A stretch of DNA of 50,580 nucleotides from Bacteroidales bacterium (GTDB lineage: Bacteria > Bacteroidota > Bacteroidia > Bacteroidales > GWF2-38-335). Positions 1 to 7,370 of the stretch are shown here, piece by piece; within the stretch, counting starts at the first letter, position 1; every line of letters starts with the position of its first letter. The stretch spans positions 1 to 50,580 of the forward strand of contig JAFGXD010000049.1 of the NCBI GenBank assembly GCA_016936815.1. Reading direction: 5' to 3'. The notes below the pieces were generated by a model. It made no database searches. It saw nothing but the letters and a program-made list of their open reading frames with translations, and was not told the DNA's origin. Made by a program: the position numbers and the translations under genes.

Positions 1-76
1 ATACCTGGGCTGTTGAATATCTATCGGAAGTAGGCAATGCAGAGCTACTTCCAAGCACAGTTAATTCAAAAGACAT
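1..76 (-). CDS. rnz: Ribonuclease Z, N-terminal fragment (runs off the left edge)
   Basis: Reading leftwards from the ATG at 74-76 gives 25 codons that begin MSFELTVLGSSSALP and continue open to the window edge. This start, with its beta-strand followed by a GSSSALPT-type loop, matches the N-terminus of the RNase Z/ElaC metallo-beta-lactamase family, which removes 3' trailers from tRNA precursors in the cytoplasm. The metal-binding HxHxDH motif would lie beyond the edge and is not visible. The start is only 7 bases after the stop of the STAS gene, so the two are probably co-transcribed. From memory, RNase Z next to a small STAS protein is a recurring arrangement in Bacteroidota. Confidence rests on a short but characteristic stretch. 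Confidence 0.75.
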   Translation of the reverse strand, partial: MSFELTVLGSSSALPTSDRYSTAQV

Positions 77-83
77 AATTTAC

Positions 84-440
84 TTAGTCTTTCTCCACTT
101 GTTTCAATACAAAAGCGGCAGCTTGATCTACCTTGTCGGTAATGTTTAGCACTGTATCCAGTTGCGAAATGGTTATGAGTCTTTCAACTGCGGTTTGCAA
201 ACCGGTTAAAACAAATATTCCATTTGCATTTTTGCATAATCTGTTCGCAACTAAAATCGAACTTAGTCCGGAAGAGTCGCAATAACGACAATTAGACAGG
301 TCTAAAATGATGTTTTTTTCGCCGTTTCCGGAAATTAACACCAATTCCGACTTCAAAGTTGGAGCAATATGCGTATCCAGTTTATCGACAACTACCTGAA
401 CCAGAGTATAATTGTCTTGTTTTGTAATTTTGAAATCCAT
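84..440 (-). CDS. STAS-domain anti-sigma factor antagonist
   Basis: This 118-residue protein is a single STAS domain. Such proteins (SpoIIAA/RsbV type) bind an anti-sigma kinase and are switched by serine phosphorylation. Visible marks are the strand reading NIILDLSNC near residues 43-51 and the conserved phospho-acceptor loop CDSSGLSS at about 54-61, where one of the two serines would be modified. The length is normal for a stand-alone STAS protein. No cognate anti-sigma kinase or phosphatase is encoded nearby, so the partner must be elsewhere or the domain acts differently. It sits between rpsA, from which it is separated by a strong hairpin, and rnz, with which it probably forms an operon. 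Confidence 0.8.
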   Translation of the reverse strand: MDFKITKQDNYTLVQVVVDKLDTHIAPTLKSELVLISGNGEKNIILDLSNCRYCDSSGLSSILVANRLCKNANGIFVLTGLQTAVERLITISQLDTVLNITDKVDQAAAFVLKQVEKD

Positions 441-461
441 AACCTTAAAAATATAAATAAT

Positions 462-494
462 AAAATAATTCCCGAAAGAATCGGGAATTATTTT
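462..494 (-). terminator. Intrinsic terminator after rpsA
   Basis: A perfect 14-bp inverted repeat (462-475 and 481-494, core AATTCCCGA/TCGGGAATT) encloses a 5-base loop. On the minus strand it follows the rpsA stop codon by about 10 bases and is succeeded by a T/A-rich stretch. It separates rpsA from the STAS-rnz pair. The arms end in A and T runs on both strands, so it could work in both directions. Confidence 0.8.
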
Positions 495-503
495 TGATAT
501 TTG

Positions 504-2486
504 TTAGTTTTTCTTGTTAGACTCTTCTTTTTCAGCCTTTTCCATTTCCTTTTTTAAAGCACCAAGGTCAGATACATCACCAAGAGTTGTTTTTTCTAAT
601 TTCTCTTTAATGTTCTTAACGGCAGTTTTATTGGATTTATCGGCTGCTTGTTTTTCGCTTTGTTCCTGAGCTTTGTTAACGTCTTCGAAAATTCTGCTAT
701 GAGAAACAATAATTTTTTTGGACTCTTTATTAAAGTCAATTACTTTGAAATCAAGTTTTTCTTCAACTTTAGCCTGAGTTCCGTCCTCTTTAACCATGTG
801 TTTTGGTGTCGCAAAACCTTCAACACCGTAAGGTAGAGAAATTACTGCGCCTTTTTCGTTAGATTCAATAATAATACCTTCGTGAACTGAGTCTACGTTA
901 AACAATGTTTCGAATACATCCCAAGGATTTTCTTCGAGCTGCTTATGACCAAGACTTAATCTTCTGTTTTCGGCATCAATTTCAAGAACTGAAACTTCAA
1001 TTTCTTCTCCAATTTGAGTAAACTCAGCAGGATGCTTAATTTTCTTAGTCCATGAAAGATCTGAAATATGAATTAATCCGTCAACACCTTCTTCAAGTTC
1101 TACAAATACACCAAAATTGGTGAAGTTTCTAACTTTTGCAGTATGCTTGGAGTTAATTGGGTAACGTTCTTCAATTTTTTCCCAAGGATCAGATTTAAGT
1201 TGCTTAATACCAAGAGACATTTTTCTTTCTTCACGGTCTAATGTAAGAATAACAGCTTCAACTTCGTCGTTTACATTCATAAATTCCTGTGCTGAGCGAA
1301 GGTGCTGTGACCAACTCATTTCAGAAACGTGAATAAGACCTTCTACACCTGTTGCTATTTCTACGAAAGCTCCGTAATCGGCCATAACAACAACTTTTCC
1401 TTTTACTTTGTCGCCAACATTAAGATTAGCATCCAAAGCATCCCATGGGTGAGGAGTTAATTGTTTTAGACCCAATGCAATACGCTTCTTGTCGTCGTCG
1501 AAATCTAAGATAACTACATTAAGTTTTTGGTCAAGTTGAACAATTTCCTCAGGATGTGAAATTCTTCCCCATGATAGGTCTGTAATGTGAATTAGTCCGT
1601 CAACTCCGCCAAGATCAATAAATACACCGTAAGAAGTAATGTTCTTAACAGTTCCTTCGAGAACCTGACCTTTTTCAAGTTTTGCAATAATATCTTTCTT
1701 TTGTTGTTCAAGTTCTTCTTCAATAAGTGCTTTGTGAGAAACAACAACGTTCTTAAATTCGTGGTTAATCTTAACAACTTTAAATTCCATTGTTTTTCCA
1801 ACATAAACATCGTAGTCGCGAATTGGTTTTACATCAATTTGTGAACCAGGTAAGAAAGCTTCAATTCCAAAAACTTCCACAATCATACCACCTTTTGTTC
1901 TGCACTTGATGTAACCTTTTATTACCTCGTCTTTTTCTAAGGCTTCGTTTACCCTGTCCCAAGATCTTAAAGCTCTGGCTTTTTTGTGCGATAATAATAG
2001 TTGTCCGCCTTTGTCTTCCTGACTTTCAACATAAACTTCAACTGTGTCGCCCGGTTTTAAATCGGGATTGTAACGAAATTCGTTTAAGGAAATAATTCCT
2101 TCAGATTTGTAGCCAATGTTAACTACAACTTCCCTTTTTGTTACAGCAACCACTGTCCCGTCTATTACTTCATTTTCAGTAATTGTAGAAAGTGTTTTGT
2201 CGTAAAGAGTTTCGAGTTTACTGCGCTCTTCAGCGGTATAAACATCTAATTTGCTTCCAACAGTGTCCCAGTTAAATTCTTCCTGATATACAGGCAAAAT
2301 TTCAATATCTTCCTCTTCTTCTTCCTCTTCTAAATCCTCAATTTCTTCTTCTTCTTCTTCGATTTCTTCTTCTTCGATTTCTTCGATTTCTTCCAATGTT
2401 TCTTCAGTTTTTTCAATTTCTTGATTTTCAACATTTTCAGCAAGGTTGTTAACCTCTTCTAAGTTTTTTTCTTCTTTTTCAGTCAT
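504..2486 (-). CDS. rpsA: 30S ribosomal protein S1 with acidic N-terminal extension
   Basis: This 660-residue protein is S1, the ribosomal protein that captures mRNA on the 30S subunit. After a Glu-dominated head (about residues 25-63) come six S1/OB-fold domains, at roughly 106-168, 187-253, 274-343, 359-430, 447-517 and 530-600, followed by a Lys/Glu-rich tail. The repeated GVFI/GAFVE and GLIH(I/V)S(D/E) motifs of domains 3-5 are clear. E. coli S1 is 557 residues, and the extra length is mostly the acidic head and tail. Such tails are common in Bacteroidota S1, where mRNA recruitment does not rely on Shine-Dalgarno pairing. The gene is monocistronic, with a TACTTTTG promoter box upstream and a strong terminator downstream. 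Confidence 0.97.
   Translation of the reverse strand: MTEKEEKNLEEVNNLAENVENQEIEKTEETLEEIEEIEEEEIEEEEEEIEDLEEEEEEEDIEILPVYQEEFNWDTVGSKLDVYTAEERSKLETLYDKTLSTITENEVIDGTVVAVTKREVVVNIGYKSEGIISLNEFRYNPDLKPGDTVEVYVESQEDKGGQLLLSHKKARALRSWDRVNEALEKDEVIKGYIKCRTKGGMIVEVFGIEAFLPGSQIDVKPIRDYDVYVGKTMEFKVVKINHEFKNVVVSHKALIEEELEQQKKDIIAKLEKGQVLEGTVKNITSYGVFIDLGGVDGLIHITDLSWGRISHPEEIVQLDQKLNVVILDFDDDKKRIALGLKQLTPHPWDALDANLNVGDKVKGKVVVMADYGAFVEIATGVEGLIHVSEMSWSQHLRSAQEFMNVNDEVEAVILTLDREERKMSLGIKQLKSDPWEKIEERYPINSKHTAKVRNFTNFGVFVELEEGVDGLIHISDLSWTKKIKHPAEFTQIGEEIEVSVLEIDAENRRLSLGHKQLEENPWDVFETLFNVDSVHEGIIIESNEKGAVISLPYGVEGFATPKHMVKEDGTQAKVEEKLDFKVIDFNKESKKIIVSHSRIFEDVNKAQEQSEKQAADKSNKTAVKNIKEKLEKTTLGDVSDLGALKKEMEKAEKEESNKKN
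2309..2394 (-). repeat. GAA-type low-complexity tract coding the poly-Glu head of S1
   Basis: On the plus strand this stretch is almost pure CTT/CTC/TTC, read on the minus strand as GAA and GAG codons with occasional Ile, Asp and Leu. It codes about 28 residues of near-continuous glutamate. Triplet runs of this kind can gain or lose whole codons by slippage without breaking the reading frame. Confidence 0.8.
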
Positions 2487-2542
2487 GTAATTTTTTTTTA
2501 ATTAATGAGTTAGACATTATATTTGTTTAAAATTTTGGACTG

Positions 2543-2550
2543 CAAAAGTA
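2543..2550 (-). promoter_or_regulatory. -7 box of the rpsA promoter
   Basis: On the minus strand the sequence reads TACTTTTGCA, a perfect match to the Bacteroidota -7 element TAnnTTTG. It lies about 57 bases ahead of the rpsA start codon. The -33 region is only T-rich, without a clean TTTG. No equally clear box was found for the divergent ugd operon in the same 260-base gap. Confidence 0.5.
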
Positions 2551-2746
2551 TAATTTATATATTAAAAAAGAAATAGTTATGCAATTTTTTTGTTAATTTC
2601 TTTTTTAGGGGGAAGATAGTTTTACAGTTTGAAAATGTTTTATGACTAATAATTACAATAAGGTTTTCACAATATTTTTTGCTTATTTTGTACTCAAAAA
2701 CTTGTTTTAACGGATTAAATTGAAAATTTTAAAATAAATATTAAAT

Positions 2747-4072
2747 ATGAAGATTACGATAGTTGGAACCGGATATGTGGGACTTGTTTCCGGTACTTGT
2801 TTTGCTGAAACAGGCATTAATGTTACTTGTGTTGATGTTGATACAGAGAAAATTGACAAGCTAAACGATGGTATTGTGCCAATTTATGAACCCGGACTTG
2901 AAAGGCTGATAAAAAATAATGTTGCTAAGGAAAGGCTTTTCTTTTCAACCAGTCTTAAAAATTCTCTTGAAAAGGTTGAAGCTGTGTTTATTGCCGTTGG
3001 TACTCCTCCCGATGAAGATGGTTCTGCAGATTTGCAATACGTTATTTCTGTGGCAAGAGAAATTGGAATGTATATGTCTGATTATACAGTTGTTGTTACA
3101 AAAAGTACTGTTCCTATAGGAACTGCAAAAAAAGTTAAGGCTGCCGTTCAGGAAGAATTAGATAAAAGGGGTGTTAATATTCCTTTCGATGTGGCTTCAA
3201 ATCCTGAATTTTTAAAGGAAGGAGCTGCAATTGACGATTTTCTTAAGCCCGATAGAATTGTTATTGGTGTTGAATCCGAAAGAGCCGAAAGCATAATGAA
3301 AAGGCTTTATAAACCATTTCTGCTTAATAATCATCCAATTATTTTTATGGATATTCCTTCTGCTGAACTTACAAAATACGCTGCCAATTCAATGCTTGCT
3401 ACTAAAATCAGCTTTATGAACGATATTGCCAATCTTTGCGAAATTGTTGGCGCAGACGTAAATTCAGTAAGAAGAGGAATTGGAACCGATACCAGAATTG
3501 GAAATAAATTTATTTATCCTGGAGTTGGTTACGGTGGTTCTTGTTTTCCAAAAGATGTGAAAGCATTGATTAAAACTTCCGATGATAACAATCACTCTTT
3601 GGAAATTTTAAAAGCCGTGGAAGATGTTAATGATAGACAAAAATTTGTTTTGTTTGAGAAACTTCATAAACATTTTAATAACGATTTGAAAGGAAAGAAA
3701 ATCGCAATTTGGGGCCTTTCTTTTAAACCAAATACCGACGACATGAGAGAAGCTCCGGCATTGGTTATAATTGACGAACTTTTAAAGGCAGGAGCTAATG
3801 TGTATGCTTACGACCCGGTTGCCATTCACGAATGTAAAAGAAAAATTGGCGAAATTATTAATTATGGAAAAGACCAATATGAAATAATTCAGGATGCCGA
3901 TGCTTTACTTCTTGTAACAGAATGGAATGAGTTTAGAGTTCCAAAGTGGAAACTTATGGAAGAAAAGATGAAAAATAAACTTATTTTCGACGGTAGAAAT
4001 ATTTATGAACCCGAAGAAATGAAAGAGTGGGGCTGGACTTATTATAGTATTGGTAGAAACACAATTATATAG
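2747..4072 (+). CDS. ugd: UDP-glucose 6-dehydrogenase
   Basis: This 441-residue enzyme oxidises UDP-glucose twice with NAD+ to give UDP-glucuronate for surface polysaccharide synthesis. The N-terminal Rossmann fold opens with GTGYVGLVSG (residues 7-16), the central dimerisation region carries KYAANSMLA, and the catalytic cysteine is C266 in GYGGSCFPKD. The C-terminal UDP-binding domain contains the expected WGLSFKPNTDDMREAP. Length and motif order are normal for the family. It is the first gene of a five-gene operon, and its product is the direct substrate of the next enzyme, UDP-glucuronate decarboxylase. Confidence 0.96.
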   Translation: MKITIVGTGYVGLVSGTCFAETGINVTCVDVDTEKIDKLNDGIVPIYEPGLERLIKNNVAKERLFFSTSLKNSLEKVEAVFIAVGTPPDEDGSADLQYVISVAREIGMYMSDYTVVVTKSTVPIGTAKKVKAAVQEELDKRGVNIPFDVASNPEFLKEGAAIDDFLKPDRIVIGVESERAESIMKRLYKPFLLNNHPIIFMDIPSAELTKYAANSMLATKISFMNDIANLCEIVGADVNSVRRGIGTDTRIGNKFIYPGVGYGGSCFPKDVKALIKTSDDNNHSLEILKAVEDVNDRQKFVLFEKLHKHFNNDLKGKKIAIWGLSFKPNTDDMREAPALVIIDELLKAGANVYAYDPVAIHECKRKIGEIINYGKDQYEIIQDADALLLVTEWNEFRVPKWKLMEEKMKNKLIFDGRNIYEPEEMKEWGWTYYSIGRNTII

Positions 4073-4107
4073 TACTTTTGTTTTAGTTCTTAACTAAAAT
4101 CGATTAA

Positions 4108-5049
4108 ATGAAAAAAATTCTGGTTACCGGAGGCGCAGGTTTTGTTGGTTCTCATTTGTGCGAACGACTTCTTAACGATGGAAACGAGGTTATATGCTTG
4201 GATAACTACTTTACCGGTTCAAAAGAAAATATTGTTCATTTGCTTAAAAATCCTTATTTTGAGGCAATTCGGCACGATATTACTATGCCTTTTTTTATTG
4301 AGGTTGATGAAATTTACAACCTCGCTTGTCCCGCTTCTCCGGTACATTATCAGTTTAATCCCATTAAAACCATAAAAACTTCGGTAATGGGTTCAATCAA
4401 TATGCTTGGACTTGCTAAAAGAATTAAAGCGAAAATTCTACATGCTTCAACATCCGAGGTTTATGGAGATCCGGAGGTTCATCCTCAGGTTGAAAGCTAT
4501 TGGGGAAACGTAAATCCTATTGGCTCACGATCGTGTTACGATGAAGGAAAACGTTGCGCAGAATCACTATTTGTAAATTATCATCTTCAAAACGATGTTA
4601 ATATCAAGATAATAAGAATTTTTAATACCTACGGCCCCAGAATGCATCCTAACGATGGACGTGTTGTTTCAAACTTTATTGTTCAGGCTCTTAAGGGTGA
4701 GGATATTACTATTTTTGGCGATGGCAAGCAAACCAGAAGCTTTCAATACGTGGACGATTTGGTGGAGGGTATGATAAGAATGATGAATACCGATGATTCT
4801 TTTATTGGCCCTGTTAATATTGGTAATCCGGGAGAATTTAATATGCTTGAACTAGCTAATAAAGTTTTGGAACTTACAGGCTCAAAATCTAAACTAACAT
4901 TTCTTCCTCTTCCCGACGACGATCCAGTTAAGAGAAAACCGGATATTAGCCTTGCTAAAAAAATGCTTAACAACTGGTCTCCCGTTATTCCTTTAGAAGA
5001 AGGACTTATTAAAACTATTGATTATTTTAAAGAAAATTTGAAAAAATGA
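4108..5049 (+). CDS. UDP-glucuronate decarboxylase (UDP-xylose synthase)
   Basis: This 313-residue short-chain dehydrogenase-type enzyme converts UDP-glucuronate to UDP-xylose. It begins with the NAD-binding [11 protein letters not shown], and the catalytic residues are visible as STSEVYG (about 114-120) and the YxxxK pair Y144/K148 in SCYDEGKR. The stretch [12 protein letters not shown] is typical of UXS enzymes and separates it from dTDP-glucose 4,6-dehydratase (RfbB), which is longer and lacks it. It lies 35 bases after ugd and its stop overlaps the rfbA start by 4 bases, so translation is probably coupled. The pairing with ugd supports the UDP-xylose assignment. Confidence 0.92.
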   Translation: MKKILVTGGAGFVGSHLCERLLNDGNEVICLDNYFTGSKENIVHLLKNPYFEAIRHDITMPFFIEVDEIYNLACPASPVHYQFNPIKTIKTSVMGSINMLGLAKRIKAKILHASTSEVYGDPEVHPQVESYWGNVNPIGSRSCYDEGKRCAESLFVNYHLQNDVNIKIIRIFNTYGPRMHPNDGRVVSNFIVQALKGEDITIFGDGKQTRSFQYVDDLVEGMIRMMNTDDSFIGPVNIGNPGEFNMLELANKVLELTGSKSKLTFLPLPDDDPVKRKPDISLAKKMLNNWSPVIPLEEGLIKTIDYFKENLKK

Positions 5050-5930
5050 AAGGAATTATTTTAGCAGGAGGAGCCGGAACCCGCCTTTATCCTATTACAA
5101 GAAGTATTTCTAAGCAAATTATACCGGTTTACGATAAACCAATGATTTATTATCCACTTTCTGTTCTAATGCTTGCAGGACTTAGGGAAATTCTAATAAT
5201 TAGTACTCCTGAAGATATTCACCTTTACGAAAAACTTTTGGGCGATGGAAGTCAGTTGGGAATAAAAATTTCTTACAAAATTCAACCCAGTCCCGATGGT
5301 CTGGCTCAGGCATTTTTAATCGGAGAAGAGTTTCTTAACGGCGATAAAGCTTGTTTGGTCTTGGGCGACAATATTTTCTACGGTCATGGTTTTGGTGGAC
5401 TAATGCTTAATTCCGCTAAACTGCACGAAGGAGCTGTGGTTTTTGGTTATTACGTTAACGACCCCGAGAGATACGGTGTTGTTGAGTTCGATAAGAATAA
5501 AAAAGCAATTAGCATTGAGGAAAAACCTGAAAAACCAAAATCTAATTATGCAGTCACCGGGTTGTATTTCTATGGAAATGATGTTGTTGACAAAGCAAAA
5601 TCGCTAAAGCCATCAAAACGAGGAGAATTGGAAATTACAGATCTTAACAGACTTTATCTGGAAGAAAATAGATTAAAAGTTGAATTGTTGGGAAGGGGAG
5701 TGGCATGGCTAGACACCGGAACCCATGATAGTTTGCTTCAAGCTTCAAATTTTATTGCCACAATTGAAAAACGCCAGGGTTTAAAAGCTTCATGTATTGA
5801 AGAAATTGCATATAATAGAGGATTTATTGATAAAGCACAGTTATTGGAACTTGCCAAACCGCTAATGAAAAACCAATACGGTCAATACCTTTACAAAATT
5901 GCAAACGACGAAATAATTACTTTCGAATAG
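5046..5930 (+). CDS. rfbA: Glucose-1-phosphate thymidylyltransferase
   Basis: This 294-residue nucleotidyltransferase joins dTTP and glucose-1-phosphate to give dTDP-glucose, the first step of dTDP-L-rhamnose synthesis. The signature [11 protein letters not shown] followed by [16 protein letters not shown] is at the extreme N-terminus, and [10 protein letters not shown] (about residue 107) supplies the metal-binding Asp. [19 protein letters not shown] and [10 protein letters not shown] are also family-typical, and the length is standard. Its ATG lies inside the end of the preceding decarboxylase gene (ATGA overlap), while rfbC follows after 9 bases. Confidence 0.96.
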   Translation: MKGIILAGGAGTRLYPITRSISKQIIPVYDKPMIYYPLSVLMLAGLREILIISTPEDIHLYEKLLGDGSQLGIKISYKIQPSPDGLAQAFLIGEEFLNGDKACLVLGDNIFYGHGFGGLMLNSAKLHEGAVVFGYYVNDPERYGVVEFDKNKKAISIEEKPEKPKSNYAVTGLYFYGNDVVDKAKSLKPSKRGELEITDLNRLYLEENRLKVELLGRGVAWLDTGTHDSLLQASNFIATIEKRQGLKASCIEEIAYNRGFIDKAQLLELAKPLMKNQYGQYLYKIANDEIITFE

Positions 5931-5939
5931 ATATTTCTT

Positions 5940-6494
5940 ATGAAGATTACAGAAACCGGAATTAAAGACTTGCTTATTATTGAACCAAAAATCTTTGAGG
6001 ATTCAAGGGGCTACTTTTTTGAAGCTTATAACTCAGAGACTTTCAAAAATGCCGGAATTGACATTTGTTTTAATCAGGATAATCAATCTAAATCTTCCTA
6101 TGGTGTAATTAGAGGTCTGCATTATCAGCTTGAACCACACGCACAAACAAAACTTATTCGTGTTATGGAAGGCGAAATTTACGATGTTGCAGTAGATCTA
6201 AGAGCTAATTCTCCTACTTACGGAAAGTGGTTTGGGATAACTTTAAATTCAACAGAAAAAAAACAGTTTCTAATTCCAAGAGGCTTTGCACATGGATTCT
6301 CCGTTTTGTCTGAAACAGCAGTAATTCTTTATAAGTGCGACAGGGTTTATAATAAGGAGTCGGAGAGGGGAATTGCCTATAACGACCCTTCTCTTGCAAT
6401 TAATTGGTTTATAGAACCTTCAAAAATATTGCTATCAGAAAGAGATTTGAATTTTCCAAATTTGCAAAATGCTGAAAAGAACTTTTCTCTATGA
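5940..6494 (+). CDS. rfbC: dTDP-4-dehydrorhamnose 3,5-epimerase
   Basis: This 184-residue cupin-fold enzyme carries out the double epimerisation of dTDP-4-keto-6-deoxyglucose. Diagnostic motifs are FFEAYNSETF near the start, QDNQSKSSYGVIRGLHYQ with the catalytic histidine (about residue 61), the DVAVDLR strand and IPRGFAHGF. Length is typical. The last four bases overlap the rfbD start. Its substrate is made by RfbB, for which no gene is present in this window. Confidence 0.95.
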   Translation: MKITETGIKDLLIIEPKIFEDSRGYFFEAYNSETFKNAGIDICFNQDNQSKSSYGVIRGLHYQLEPHAQTKLIRVMEGEIYDVAVDLRANSPTYGKWFGITLNSTEKKQFLIPRGFAHGFSVLSETAVILYKCDRVYNKESERGIAYNDPSLAINWFIEPSKILLSERDLNFPNLQNAEKNFSL

Positions 6495-7369
6495 AAAAAA
6501 TACTTATTACCGGTGCAAATGGTCAGCTAGGCAGCGATTTTAGAGAATTATCAGGAAAATATCCGGGTTTTATTTTTTTGCTCACAGATGTTAATGAGCT
6601 TGATATAACTTCTGAAAAAGATGTTAAGCAATTTTTTGAAAGAGAAAATCCCGACTATTTGATTAATTGTGCGGCCTACACTGCTGTTGATAATGCTGAA
6701 GATGACGAAAAAAACGCAGACTTAATTAATAATAAAGCCGTTGAAATACTTGCTAAACAATCTGCTAAATTTAAGACAAGATTTTTTCATATTTCAACTG
6801 ATTATGTTTTCGACGGGAATTCTTGTACACCATATTTGGAAACAGACGAAATGAATCCTGTATCGGCTTACGGAAAGGCTAAGGCTAAGGGTGAACTTGC
6901 TGCGCTAAAGTATAATACAGAAGCTACAATTATCAGAACCGGTTGGTTATATGGCAATTATGGAAAGAATTTTGTAAAAACAATGATAAAGCTTGGAAAG
7001 GAAAAGGAAAGTTTGCAAGTTGTTTTCGACCAGATTGGAACTCCAACATATTCAGGAGATTTGGCATCGGCAATAATGTATATAATTGACAATACTTCCA
7101 AGAAACTTATTCCATATAAGGCAGGAATTTACAATTTTGCTAATGAAGGTGTTTGCAGTTGGTACGATTTTGCTTTGGCCATTCACGAATTTGCTAAAAT
7201 TTCCTGTAAGGTTTATCCTGTAAACAGCTCAGCATTTCCAACAAAGGCTAAGCGTCCTTCTTACAGTGTTTTAAACAAGGAAAAAATTAAAACGGAATAT
7301 CGTATGGAAATTCCTTATTGGAGAGATAGTCTTAAACTTTGCATAAGCAGAATGAGGAAGGAATTGTAG
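6491..7369 (+). CDS. rfbD: dTDP-4-dehydrorhamnose reductase
   Basis: This 292-residue NADPH-dependent short-chain reductase performs the last step to dTDP-L-rhamnose. It opens with KILITGANGQLGSDF, the family's nucleotide-binding loop, and shows ISTDYVFDG and the catalytic pair in AYGKAKAKGE (Tyr/Lys). RTGWLYGNYGKNFVKTM and RPSYSVLNKEKI near the end are also typical. It closes the operon. Its stop is separated by a single base from the stop of the convergent serine dehydratase gene, and there is no visible terminator between them. Confidence 0.95.
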   Translation: MKKILITGANGQLGSDFRELSGKYPGFIFLLTDVNELDITSEKDVKQFFERENPDYLINCAAYTAVDNAEDDEKNADLINNKAVEILAKQSAKFKTRFFHISTDYVFDGNSCTPYLETDEMNPVSAYGKAKAKGELAALKYNTEATIIRTGWLYGNYGKNFVKTMIKLGKEKESLQVVFDQIGTPTYSGDLASAIMYIIDNTSKKLIPYKAGIYNFANEGVCSWYDFALAIHEFAKISCKVYPVNSSAFPTKAKRPSYSVLNKEKIKTEYRMEIPYWRDSLKLCISRMRKEL

Positions 7370-7370
7370 T

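Noticed and set aside
4108-5049. rfbB (dTDP-glucose 4,6-dehydratase), expected beside rfbA/C/D
   Set aside because: Length of 313 residues and the [12 protein letters not shown] segment fit UDP-glucuronate decarboxylase, not RfbB.
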